A stretch of DNA of 25,539 nucleotides from 2-12-FULL-42-15 sp964196565 (GCA_964196565.1 CAXMUH010000014.1:1-25539); one strand, 5' to 3'. Counted from the stretch's first letter, positions 14,645 through 22,662 are shown. The notes: generated from the sequence alone by a model not told the origin. Numbers and translations are program-made.

Positions 14645-16609
14645 GTGCAAACATTATTTGCTTTAACTTTTATAACTGTGTTTGCTCCCTTGCTGGGAAG
14701 CTTAATCGCAGGTGTCGGTGGTAAATACGTGGGTAAGCGGGCAAGCCATTGGGTTACGATTCTATTAATGTTTGCATCCTTTGGATGTGCGATTGCCATT
14801 TTCGAACTGGTCGCTGTTGATGGTGGTAATTTGTATGCGAATTTATACAGCTGGGGAGTGAGCGGACGATTTAATTTTAATGTTGGTTTTATGGTGGATA
14901 ACCTGACCGCGGTGATGATGGTATTGGTGACGTTTGTCTCGACGGTGGTGCATGTTTATAGTGTCGGTTATATGGATGGTGATCCTGGTGATCAACGTTT
15001 TTTTAGTTATGTTTCATTGTTTACCTTTGCGATGTTATTGCTAGTCACGGCCAATAACTTTTTTCAATTGTTTGTCGGTTGGGAAGGGGTTGGCTTAGTT
15101 TCTTATTTATTGATTGGTTTTTGGTTTACTAAAGAATCAGCAGCAACGGGAAGTTTTAAAGCGTTTATTGTTAATCGGGTCGGAGATTTTGGCTTTATCT
15201 TAGGGATTGCAGCGGTTTTAGATTATGCTGGCAGCCTTGATTATCATGCGGTATTTGCACAAGCTAATTCAATGGCTAGTCAAACTATGTCTATTTTCCC
15301 GCATACCCATTGGTCGGTTATTACCATCGTTTGTGTTTTGTTATTTATCGGTGCAATGGGTAAGTCGGCGCAAATGCCATTGCATGTGTGGTTACCGGAA
15401 TCAATGGAAGGCCCTACACCTATTTCGGCATTGATTCATGCGGCAACCATGGTTACCGCAGGTGTTTTTATGGTGGCGCGGATGTCACCATTATTTGAAT
15501 TTTCACAGCCTGCTTTAAGTTTTGTGTTAGTGATTGGTGCAACCGGCGCGCTCTTTACCGGTATTCTCGCCTTTGTGGAATTTGATATTAAGCGCGTAAT
15601 CGCTTATTCGACCATGTCGCAGTTGGGTTATATGATGGCGGCTGATGGGGCATCTGCTTATCCTGCCGGTATTTTTCATTTGGTGACTCATGGTTGTTTT
15701 AAAGCTTTATTATTCCTATCTGCAGGATCGGTGATTATTGCGATGCACCATGAGCAGGATTTGCGGAAGATGGGTAACCTTAAAAAATACCTGCCGATGA
15801 CCTGTATTTGCTTTTTAATCGGTGCGTTGGCACTTTCTGCGATTCCGCCTTTTGCGGGTTACTATTCAAAAGACTCCATTATCGAAGCGGTGCATTTATC
15901 CACGATTCCAGGTTCTACGTATGCGTATTGGTGTTTGGTGCTCGGCGCTTTTGTTACTGGTTATTACATATTTCGCGCTTATTTTATGGCATTTCATACC
16001 AAAGAGCGCATGGACGATGCGCTTAAAGCGAAACTTAAAGAAACACCTTGGACCATGCGCAGTGCCATGATTGCTTTAGCAATTCCTGCGACCATATTAG
16101 GGTTTTTAGTAATTAATTGGTTCTTGTATGCATCTCCAAGTTTATTAGGATCGAGTGTTACCATATTGCATAAATACAACGTGCTGGCACAACTTAAAAA
16201 GTCATTCCATGGCGCTTGGCCGATGTTCCTACACTGCTATAAAACCCTTCCGTTTTGGTTTGCGGTGGGAGGCGTCTTTTTTGCTTGGTTTAATGTAATT
16301 GTAGCACCACAAGTACCAGCATTTTTACGACGTTATCTTCCATTTTTGCATAGATTTTTGGTTGATCAATACTATTTTGATATATTTAATGATTGGGTTT
16401 TTGCTAAAGGCACAAAAAAGTTAAGCAGCTTTTTATATAATTATGCTGATTTAAAATTAATTGATCACTATATGGTGGATGGCACAGGACGTAATATTTC
16501 ACGTATTTCGCGCGCGTTGCGACGCATGCAAACAGGTTATCTTTATCATTATGCTTTTGCAATGATAATTGGATTGTTGGTTTTTTTATATTGGTTAATT
16601 CTAGGATAG
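14645..16609 (+). CDS. nuoL: NADH-quinone oxidoreductase subunit L
   Basis: The distal antiporter-like proton-pumping subunit, 654 residues with about 16 membrane helices. The antiporter core is recognisable from GWEGVGLVSYLLIGFW and from GKSAQMPLHVWLPESMEGP to PTPISALIHAATMVTAG, which contain the pump Lys and Glu. The C-terminal 150 residues include the long lateral amphipathic helix and the last anchor helix. It starts with GTG, supported by AAGGA 6 bases upstream. Confidence 0.97.
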   Translation: MQTLFALTFITVFAPLLGSLIAGVGGKYVGKRASHWVTILLMFASFGCAIAIFELVAVDGGNLYANLYSWGVSGRFNFNVGFMVDNLTAVMMVLVTFVSTVVHVYSVGYMDGDPGDQRFFSYVSLFTFAMLLLVTANNFFQLFVGWEGVGLVSYLLIGFWFTKESAATGSFKAFIVNRVGDFGFILGIAAVLDYAGSLDYHAVFAQANSMASQTMSIFPHTHWSVITIVCVLLFIGAMGKSAQMPLHVWLPESMEGPTPISALIHAATMVTAGVFMVARMSPLFEFSQPALSFVLVIGATGALFTGILAFVEFDIKRVIAYSTMSQLGYMMAADGASAYPAGIFHLVTHGCFKALLFLSAGSVIIAMHHEQDLRKMGNLKKYLPMTCICFLIGALALSAIPPFAGYYSKDSIIEAVHLSTIPGSTYAYWCLVLGAFVTGYYIFRAYFMAFHTKERMDDALKAKLKETPWTMRSAMIALAIPATILGFLVINWFLYASPSLLGSSVTILHKYNVLAQLKKSFHGAWPMFLHCYKTLPFWFAVGGVFFAWFNVIVAPQVPAFLRRYLPFLHRFLVDQYYFDIFNDWVFAKGTKKLSSFLYNYADLKLIDHYMVDGTGRNISRISRALRRMQTGYLYHYAFAMIIGLLVFLYWLILG

Positions 16610-16617
16610 AGAGATAG

Positions 16618-18138
16618 ATGTTACAGAACTTGCCCATACTCAGTATTTTAATTTGGCTTCCGGTGCTAGGTGCTATTCCAGTTGCTATGCTAAGCAAACC
16701 AGAGCAAGCGAATACCGCAAGATTATTAGCGGTTATTATTTCAATTATTAGTATGGCTTTGTGTTTACCTTTGTATTTAGGTTTTGATACCAACACTGCT
16801 GCCATGCAGTTTACGGAACACGCAGAGTGGGTGCCCGCATTAAAAATTAGTTATTCCCTGGGTGTTGATGGCATTTCTATGCCGATGGTCGTTTTAACCT
16901 GTTTTACCACATTATTAGTGGTGATGGCCTCTTGGACTATGGTGAAAGACAAGGTTGGCCAATACTTGGCGGCATTTCTTATTACTCAAGGTGCTGTGGT
17001 AGGTGTTTTTGCATCCCTGGATGCGATGTTGTTTTATTTTTTCTGGGAAGCGATGCTTATTCCAATGTATTTAAGTATTGGAATTTGGGGGATGAGACGC
17101 CGATCTTATGCGGCGATTAAGTTCTTTATTTATACCTTCTTGGGTTCGGCATTGTTATTGGTGGCATTATTATATCTACGTATGCATTCGGGAACATTTA
17201 ATATTTTGGATTATTACCATCTGAAAATGAGCATGATGGTGCAGATTTTTGTATTTGTGGCTTTTTTGATTGCCTTTGCGATTAAGGTTCCAATGTGGCC
17301 TGTCCATACTTGGTTGCCTGATGCACATACTGAGGCGCCCGTTGGAGGCTCAGTGGTTTTGGCTGCACTTATGTTAAAGCTAGGGGGATATGGTTTTTTA
17401 CGTTTTAGTCTGCCGATTGTGCCGGATGCTTGCCGCCAGCTTGATTGGCTAATGATTGCGTTGTCATTAATTGCAATTGTTTATATTGGTATTATTGCAA
17501 TTGCGCAAACGGATATGAAAAAACTTATCGCGTACTCTTCCGTCGCCCACATGGGTTTTGTCACTCTGGGTTGTTTTATGTTGTATGTGATTGTGGATCG
17601 CACTCATAATATGCAAGATGCGTATTTAGGTTTAGAAGGCGCTATGGTACAAATGATTTCACATGCTTTTGGCGCAGGGGCGATGTTTTTAGCTTTTGGA
17701 ATTTTATACCAACAATTACAAACGCGTTATATTAAAAACTTTGGTGGTATTGCAAAAACTATGCCATTGTTTTCTGCTTTTTTTATGGTGTTTGCGATGT
17801 CGAACGTTGGTTTGCCCGGGACTTCGGGTTTTGTGGGTGAGTTTATGATTATTCTAAGCACCTTTAAAGCAAGCTTCTGGGTGACATTTCTGGCTTCATC
17901 AACTTTAGTGATTGGTGCAGCTTATACGTTATGGATGTATAAGCGGGTATTTTTTGGTGCTGTGACCAGTGAAGCCGTCGCCAATTTAAAAGATGTAACC
18001 GGAGTTGATAAGCTAATTTTTGTATTATTAATTGTTGCTGTATTTTGGATTGGGGTGTATCCGCATTCGTTATTGAATGTTTTCCATGCATCCATTGGCA
18101 ATTTATTACAAGAGAGCTTGCAATCTCACTTAGGATAG
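16618..18138 (+). CDS. nuoM: NADH-quinone oxidoreductase subunit M
   Basis: The middle antiporter-like subunit, 506 residues and about 14 membrane helices. Conserved features are FFWEAMLIPMYLSIGIWG with the pump Glu, KVPMWPVHTWLPDAHTEAP with the pump Lys, and the MKKLIAYSSVAHMGFV helix. It begins 8 bases after nuoL behind GAGAG and is followed by a lipoprotein gene instead of nuoN directly. Confidence 0.97.
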   Translation: MLQNLPILSILIWLPVLGAIPVAMLSKPEQANTARLLAVIISIISMALCLPLYLGFDTNTAAMQFTEHAEWVPALKISYSLGVDGISMPMVVLTCFTTLLVVMASWTMVKDKVGQYLAAFLITQGAVVGVFASLDAMLFYFFWEAMLIPMYLSIGIWGMRRRSYAAIKFFIYTFLGSALLLVALLYLRMHSGTFNILDYYHLKMSMMVQIFVFVAFLIAFAIKVPMWPVHTWLPDAHTEAPVGGSVVLAALMLKLGGYGFLRFSLPIVPDACRQLDWLMIALSLIAIVYIGIIAIAQTDMKKLIAYSSVAHMGFVTLGCFMLYVIVDRTHNMQDAYLGLEGAMVQMISHAFGAGAMFLAFGILYQQLQTRYIKNFGGIAKTMPLFSAFFMVFAMSNVGLPGTSGFVGEFMIILSTFKASFWVTFLASSTLVIGAAYTLWMYKRVFFGAVTSEAVANLKDVTGVDKLIFVLLIVAVFWIGVYPHSLLNVFHASIGNLLQESLQSHLG

Positions 18139-18146
18139 GAGGTTCT

Positions 18147-18476
18147 ATGAAAATGATCGCGCGGATGCTGGGAATTGGTTTTGTAGTTTTAAGCTTAAGC
18201 AGTTGTGGCGCTTATCTGTATGACCAACCTAAAGTTTTTGGGGTCAAAGATTTTATTTGGTGGCATTTGTCACAACATCAACGCGAGCTGGCGGTTGGGA
18301 ATTTAACTTCTCCAACCACTAAAAGTGTGAACCGTAAGGAGTTTGCAGAGTGTATGAATATGTGTGTGCCGAAGGATAATTCAGATTCAACTGGGGTTTC
18401 CAGAAAGTGTTTTAATAAATGCTTGAAAAAAATTACACCGGTGCCGAAGGGTTATCATTCGTCGACACCAGTTTAA
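18147..18476 (+). CDS. Small lipoprotein with a twin CX3C motif, inside the nuo operon
   Basis: A 109-residue protein with a short positive N-terminus, a hydrophobic stretch and the lipobox SLSSC, predicting lipidation at Cys20 and a periplasm-facing mature protein. The mature part has a Trp-rich stretch (VKDFIWWHLSQHQREL) and then four cysteines arranged Cys69-x3-Cys73-x14-Cys88-x3-Cys92. That is the twin CX3C layout of disulfide-locked helical hairpins such as small mitochondrial Tim chaperones; whether this is homology or convergence is unknown. ATG 18147 has a perfect AGGAGG 4 bases upstream (the ATG two codons later is better spaced). It is co-directional and 8 bases after nuoM, so almost certainly co-transcribed. 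I do not recognise the family; a role in complex I assembly or outer-envelope anchoring is only inference. Confidence 0.85.
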   Translation: MKMIARMLGIGFVVLSLSSCGAYLYDQPKVFGVKDFIWWHLSQHQRELAVGNLTSPTTKSVNRKEFAECMNMCVPKDNSDSTGVSRKCFNKCLKKITPVPKGYHSSTPV

Positions 18477-18480
18477 TTAA

Positions 18481-18516
18481 AATAAATACCGCGGGGCAAG
18501 CCCCGCGGTATTTATT
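18481..18516. terminator. 17-bp perfect hairpin after the lipoprotein gene
   Basis: AATAAATACCGCGGGGC and its exact complement are separated by only two bases. It starts 4 bases after the lipoprotein stop. The stem is GC-rich at the tip but has only a short T/A stretch after it, so it may be a leaky terminator, an mRNA-stabilising hairpin or a REP-type repeat. Confidence 0.55.
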
Positions 18517-18528
18517 CTGTTTAGATTT

Positions 18529-18628
18529 CGCCTACGCGGGGGAAACCCGCGTAAACGGCGACTCAAGGGGAGCGAACGCTCGCTCCCCTTGAGAAGCCCC
18601 ACGCGCAAGGTCCCGCGGCAAGCCGCGG
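18529..18628. repeat. Three further strong hairpins before nuoN
   Basis: ACGCGGG/CCCGCGT at 18534-18552, CTCAAGGGGAGCGA with its perfect 14-bp complement at 18562-18593, and CCGCGGC/GCCGCGG at 18613-18628. With the hairpin at 18481-18516 they make four near-perfect stems in 148 bases. Their GC content is far above the neighbouring genes, suggesting inserted repeats. They separate nuoN from the rest of the operon. Confidence 0.8.
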
Positions 18629-18660
18629 AGAATGAATTTAAAATAATAAATGGGTTTGCT

Positions 18661-20115
18661 ATGAATATAAATGTGATACCAATAATACCAGAAATATTTA
18701 TGACCGTTATGGTCTGCGTCATATTACTAGTAGGCGCTTTTGTTGGATCGCGTCGCGCAGTCACATTCTACTTAACTCAATTTACGTTGGTGGCAACTGC
18801 AGTTATTGTCGCAGTAATTTTTGCTAAGGTTGATTTAAGTCAACCCGTGTTGGCTTTTCATAACAGTTTTGTGTTAGATCGATTGGCTGCTGTTTTAAAA
18901 TTATTTATTTTGCTTGCTGTTTTCCTCACCTTTTTGTATTCCAATGGCTATAATCGCGATCGCAAAATTCCAGTCAATGAATTTTTTGTATTGGGGCTAT
19001 TATCAACTATTGGTATGATGGTTTTGGTTTCATCACACAGCTTATTGACAATCTTCTTAGGGCTAGAACTATTGTCATTGCCCACCTATGCGATGGTTGC
19101 TATGCGCCGTGACAAAGAGCGTTGTGTTGAAGCGGCGATGAAGTATTTTATTATCGGTGCGATTGCTACGGGCATGTTGTTATATGGTTTTTCGATGATT
19201 TTCGGTGCCACCCATAGTATTGATATTACCAAGATCGCCAACTTTTTTGCTCATGCTTCGATTCGCAATGATTATGTTGCTGTTTTTGGTTTGGTATTTG
19301 CGGTTGCGGGACTCGCCTTTAAACTGGGGGCTGCACCCTTTCATATGTGGGTGCCCGATGTGTACGATGGCGCACCGAGTTCAGTCACTTTATTTATTGC
19401 AACAGCTCCGAAAATTGCAGGCTTTGGTATGGCCATTCGTTTATTGGTGGGCGCGTTGCCGGCATTGCACGTGCAGTGGACTGAAATGTTAATTGTGCTT
19501 TCAATTTTATCCATGGGCATAGGGAATCTTGCTGCTATTGTGCAAACCAGCATTAAGCGAATGTTAGCTTATTCCTCTGTTGCTCATGCGGGCTATATGT
19601 TGCTTGGTTTTATTTGTGCGACATCGAGAGGTTATGCGGCGTCTATGTTTTATGTTATCACTTATACCATTATGACACTGGCTGCATTTGGGATGATTTT
19701 AATGTTAAGTAAAGCTGGTTTTGAAGCTGAAAATATCGATGATTTTAAAGCGTTAAATAATCGCTATCCATGGTTGAGCTTTATGATGCTAATTGTTATG
19801 TTTTCACTGGCTGGTGTGCCGCCGTTGGTGGGCTTTATTGCTAAAGTTGGCTTGTTGGAAGCTCTGATTGATGCGCATTTGGTGTGGTTGGCTGTGGTTG
19901 CCATTGTGTTATCTATTGTTGGAGCATACTATTATATTCGTGTAGTTAAAGTGATGTATTTTGAAAAAAGCGAAGAAAGTTCAGCAGTGTCTTCGCTTAA
20001 CTTAACAAATGGGACATTGATTGCGCTTAGTTTAAATGGTGTTGCTATTTTGGTTCTCGGTATTTTACCAGGTGCTTTATTTTCACTTTGTCATATGGCT
20101 TTTGCACTAACCTAA
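18661..20115 (+). CDS. nuoN: NADH-quinone oxidoreductase subunit N
   Basis: The antiporter-like pump subunit next to NuoK, 484 residues with about 14 membrane helices. KLGAAPFHMWVPDVYDGAP and FLGLELLSLPTYAMVAMRRD are diagnostic. I set the start at ATG 18661, which gives the usual N-terminus MNINVIPIIPEIF; an upstream in-frame TTG at 18589 lies inside the repeat hairpins. The ribosome binding site is weak (a GGG at 18648-18650), unusual for this operon. CCTAAG/CTTAGG (20111-20131) forms a small hairpin over the stop. Confidence 0.96.
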   Translation: MNINVIPIIPEIFMTVMVCVILLVGAFVGSRRAVTFYLTQFTLVATAVIVAVIFAKVDLSQPVLAFHNSFVLDRLAAVLKLFILLAVFLTFLYSNGYNRDRKIPVNEFFVLGLLSTIGMMVLVSSHSLLTIFLGLELLSLPTYAMVAMRRDKERCVEAAMKYFIIGAIATGMLLYGFSMIFGATHSIDITKIANFFAHASIRNDYVAVFGLVFAVAGLAFKLGAAPFHMWVPDVYDGAPSSVTLFIATAPKIAGFGMAIRLLVGALPALHVQWTEMLIVLSILSMGIGNLAAIVQTSIKRMLAYSSVAHAGYMLLGFICATSRGYAASMFYVITYTIMTLAAFGMILMLSKAGFEAENIDDFKALNNRYPWLSFMMLIVMFSLAGVPPLVGFIAKVGLLEALIDAHLVWLAVVAIVLSIVGAYYYIRVVKVMYFEKSEESSAVSSLNLTNGTLIALSLNGVAILVLGILPGALFSLCHMAFALT

Positions 20116-20153
20116 GCAAGTTGATCTTAGGTGTGGTTAAGGCACCATCTTAA

Positions 20154-20202
20154 GTAGCCCGGACGACTTGTCGGCCGGGAAGCATCCAGCAAAGCTGGAT
20201 TC
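20154..20202. repeat. GTAGCCCGGAC repeat with variable end hairpin
   Basis: The core GTAGCCCGGACGACTTGTCG followed by GCCGGGAAGC is continued by a hairpin ATCCAGC/GCTGGAT. The same core at 21607 is followed by a different hairpin. It lies just before the next gene and creates a misleading upstream in-frame start (20168). Confidence 0.75.
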
Positions 20203-20224
20203 AAATTATCAGGGAATGTTTTTC

Positions 20225-21451
20225 ATGAGAATTTTTAAACAATTTTTTCTTTTTGGTTTATGTTTATTATTTTTTGCAAATAGTTTGGCAGCTGGCAACG
20301 CTCACACTCACTTAGCGCCTATGCCCCCAGTTGCTGATCCGGCCACAAAAATGCCGGCCATTTTTGATGGTAGTTGGATTGGACTCTCAGCAGGTGCTAA
20401 GAAGACCTATTTCACAAACAGTGATCTCACCCCTGGCTATGCTCCATCATCGATTAAAAATACCATTACAGCACTCAGAGTGACCATCGGTCATTATTTC
20501 AATCCCTATATTGCGATGTCAATAAATCTAATGCGTGGTGCACACTCCAATAAATTTATTTACCCAGGCGTTACCACTAGTGTCGCGGAAAGTTTGTTTG
20601 CATTAACCCTGCGTCCCACTTGGCCCTTAAATGATACTTTGTCATTGTTCGGTGAAGGTGGTGTTGGTTTTATTTCACGTAAAGGCTATCGCATTAATGG
20701 CGTTGATGTGGTTAGCAATGATGATATATTGACGGCTGTTTTTGGTGTTGGTTTTTATTATAATTTACCTTACAATATGTTTTTGGATTTAGAGACAGAA
20801 TATACCACACCCAACAAGGCTAAAAAGCAGCCTTCTATTTTTTACGTGGGCTTAGGTTTTAATTATTTATTAAAAGCTACTCACTCTCACCTGCAACCAG
20901 GCAAACAATATTGGTTTCCGAAAAGTACATTGCAACTTAATTATGTAAATCAGGATTTATTTTATTGGGATGTGGCACGATATTTTACCCCGCCTAAAGG
21001 CTTGCCAATATTTTTTGACGGGCACATTAAAGTTGGCAAAGGGATTGCGTTAACCTACGAAAAAACATTTTTCCATACGTTTAAATACTTCTCAATAGAG
21101 TGGGGTTGGTCGACATCGCAATGGCAGTCTCGTATGTCTAAACAAAATTTTTATACGCTCTCTTTGTTTCCGGAAATAAAAATATGGATGTTACGCAGCC
21201 CCAGCTTTGATCTTTTTTTCACCTACTCTTTGGCGGGACCAACTTATATTTCAAAGCGTTTTATTGATGGCAGCGATTCAGGCTCACATTTTACCTTTCA
21301 AGATTTCTTAGGGATTGGTGCCTTTTTGGGTCAGTCGAAAACTGTGGCCATTAATTTCAAGATTATTCATTACTCCAACGGCAACTCGTTGCCGAGTAAT
21401 CCGGGGGTTTGTGTGCCGGTGATGTTGGGGATTGTGGTTAGCCTTCCTTAG
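20225..21451 (+). CDS. Outer-membrane beta-barrel protein with C-terminal PagL-like domain
   Basis: A 408-residue exported protein. ATG 20225 begins a clear signal peptide (MRIFKQFFLFGLCLLFFANS, then LAAG), with AGGGA 9 bases upstream. Residues about 30-210 look like an OmpA/porin-type eight-stranded barrel (DGSWIGLSAG, then alternating strands and a FGEGGVGFISR strand pair). Residues about 225-408 resemble PagL lipid A 3-O-deacylase, an outer-membrane enzyme removing the 3-position acyl chain of lipid A. The active-site strand reads IIHYSNGNSLPSNPG with His382 and Ser384. However the acidic third residue expected 14 positions after the His is Cys396. It ends in SLP, lacking the usual terminal aromatic residue. 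A catalytic role is therefore plausible but unproven. Confidence 0.8.
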   Translation: MRIFKQFFLFGLCLLFFANSLAAGNAHTHLAPMPPVADPATKMPAIFDGSWIGLSAGAKKTYFTNSDLTPGYAPSSIKNTITALRVTIGHYFNPYIAMSINLMRGAHSNKFIYPGVTTSVAESLFALTLRPTWPLNDTLSLFGEGGVGFISRKGYRINGVDVVSNDDILTAVFGVGFYYNLPYNMFLDLETEYTTPNKAKKQPSIFYVGLGFNYLLKATHSHLQPGKQYWFPKSTLQLNYVNQDLFYWDVARYFTPPKGLPIFFDGHIKVGKGIALTYEKTFFHTFKYFSIEWGWSTSQWQSRMSKQNFYTLSLFPEIKIWMLRSPSFDLFFTYSLAGPTYISKRFIDGSDSGSHFTFQDFLGIGAFLGQSKTVAINFKIIHYSNGNSLPSNPGVCVPVMLGIVVSLP

Positions 21452-21584
21452 GTTTTGGCATCTCATCTGCACGTAATCTTCAAATGCTTTATCGCTAAAA
21501 AAGTCGTCACATAGATTAACTATGCTCCTCGTTTTTTAGCTCAAAATCATTTGAATCTCACGCACAGCTGAGCGCCAAAACTTA
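21451..21584. repeat. Long hairpin element, copy C (inverse orientation)
   Basis: The arms at 21451-21506 and 21530-21583 are imperfect inverted repeats over about 55 bases: GGTTTTGGCATCTCATCTGC faces GCAGCTGAGCGCCAAAAC reversed, then CTTCAAATG and CGCTAAAAAA pair. The tip is CATAG/CTATG around TTAAT. Read on the minus strand it has the same order as copies A and B: CTCAGCTGTG outer end, variable arm, GAGGAGCATAG loop. It begins on the last base of the preceding stop codon. Confidence 0.75.
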
Positions 21585-21606
21585 TTTAACACCTCATCAG
21601 TTAGAA

Positions 21607-21655
21607 GTAGCCCGGACGACTTGTCGGCCGGGAAGCATCATGCAGAGCATGATTC
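21607..21655. repeat. GTAGCCCGGAC repeat, second full copy
   Basis: The 30-base core is identical to 20154, but the following hairpin is ATCATGC/GCATGAT instead of ATCCAGC/GCTGGAT. The loop is AGA instead of AAA. The change keeps base pairing. Confidence 0.8.
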
Positions 21656-21681
21656 CAGCTCTTGCTAATCCACCTTACTAG

Positions 21682-21711
21682 TTGACCCCTTGCTTGTATC
21701 ATTGTTATACT
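21682..21711 (+). promoter_or_regulatory. Strong promoter of an apparently leaderless gene
   Basis: TTGACC (21682-21687) and TATACT (21706-21711), spacer 18, form the best sigma-70 match in the window. The ATG at 21718 lies 7 bases after the -10, exactly where transcription should start, and no Shine-Dalgarno sequence precedes it. Confidence 0.6.
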
Positions 21712-21717
21712 ATTGTG

Positions 21718-22662
21718 ATGCAAGGACAGCAAAACACACAACTTTCACTTCTTAAGCATATTATCTATATCTGCGTGGTATTATTTATCTCGTTGCTTTG
21801 TGTTATTCCAGCAGCCTATGGTATTGGTGGAATCTATGGCAGCATTTTACCGGTTGTATTAGCCTTGATTTATGGTTATACGTTGTGTGCTCGTAAGCAA
21901 TATATTGTCGCCTTGATTCTGAGTATCTGCATCGGACTTTTTATTTCCCTGGTTATTTTGGCTTTTACTTCACTCACGGTTATTTACAGTTTAAGCTATT
22001 TCCATATATTTTTTATTGCTTTTACGATAGTGTCGATTATTGGTGTGATTATTGCTTCTGGTACCTTGAACTTTACATTATTTCGAAAAATTCGAAAAGA
22101 GCATCGCCTTTTACTGTTTAAATATTTTGGGATTTTGTCTCTAATCGCTTTAATTATTTATATCATCGCATCTTTTACCCATATTGATGATGGTTATTAC
22201 GTCCGTGCTATTTCTTTGGCGATTATTTTTGGTTTACTATTTGGGTTTGTGCTTTACAATGTGGTTAATCTTGTGTTATTGCCAGAGATTGAAGTCTATA
22301 AAGTTATGATTAAGTATTTGCAGGCAATGTTATTACCGGTCGGTGCATTTATCGTAGGCTATCTTGTTCTTATCTTATTGTTTGCCGGTTTTTTTACGTT
22401 ATGTTATCGAGCGAATATAAGCTCATTTGTTGGTTCATCGCATTATACTTTTTTACATTTTGTTTATTATTCAATTAATATCATTACCACGCTAGGTGCT
22501 ACTCAGATAGAAGCGAGTTCATCTACCGCTAAAATTTTAGCAGGTACAGAAGTAGTTTTAGGTATGATGTGGGTAACCGTTATATTAGCTGCGGCAATCA
22601 GTCACTTTCAAACTCAATTTAATAAAATTAATATCGATGTGCAAAAGGCGACGATTGACTAA
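21718..22662 (+). CDS. Multi-pass membrane protein with a C-terminal two-helix ion-channel module
   Basis: A 314-residue, very hydrophobic protein with about eight membrane helices. The last two flank a re-entrant loop: helix AFIVGYLVLILLFAGFFTL, loop VYYSINIITTLGATQIEASS, helix AGTEVVLGMMWVTVILAAA. This is the plan of two-helix potassium-channel domains (Ion_trans_2), including the Y/F-S-x-x-x-x-TT-x-G lead-in and the A-x2-L-A-x2-E motif after the loop. The selectivity filter reads TTLGATQ instead of TTVGYGD, so potassium selectivity is doubtful. The first six helices are unassigned. I choose ATG 21718: the TTG at 21682 would be the -35 box of the promoter. Function: probably an ion channel or a relic of one. 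Confidence 0.7.
   Translation: MQGQQNTQLSLLKHIIYICVVLFISLLCVIPAAYGIGGIYGSILPVVLALIYGYTLCARKQYIVALILSICIGLFISLVILAFTSLTVIYSLSYFHIFFIAFTIVSIIGVIIASGTLNFTLFRKIRKEHRLLLFKYFGILSLIALIIYIIASFTHIDDGYYVRAISLAIIFGLLFGFVLYNVVNLVLLPEIEVYKVMIKYLQAMLLPVGAFIVGYLVLILLFAGFFTLCYRANISSFVGSSHYTFLHFVYYSINIITTLGATQIEASSSTAKILAGTEVVLGMMWVTVILAAAISHFQTQFNKINIDVQKATID

Noticed and set aside
18589..18660. Upstream in-frame start for nuoN
   Set aside because: It lies in repeat hairpins and adds residues foreign to NuoN.
20168..20224. Upstream in-frame start for the PagL-like protein
   Set aside because: It would translate the dispersed repeat and bury the signal peptide; ATG 20225 with AGGGA is better.
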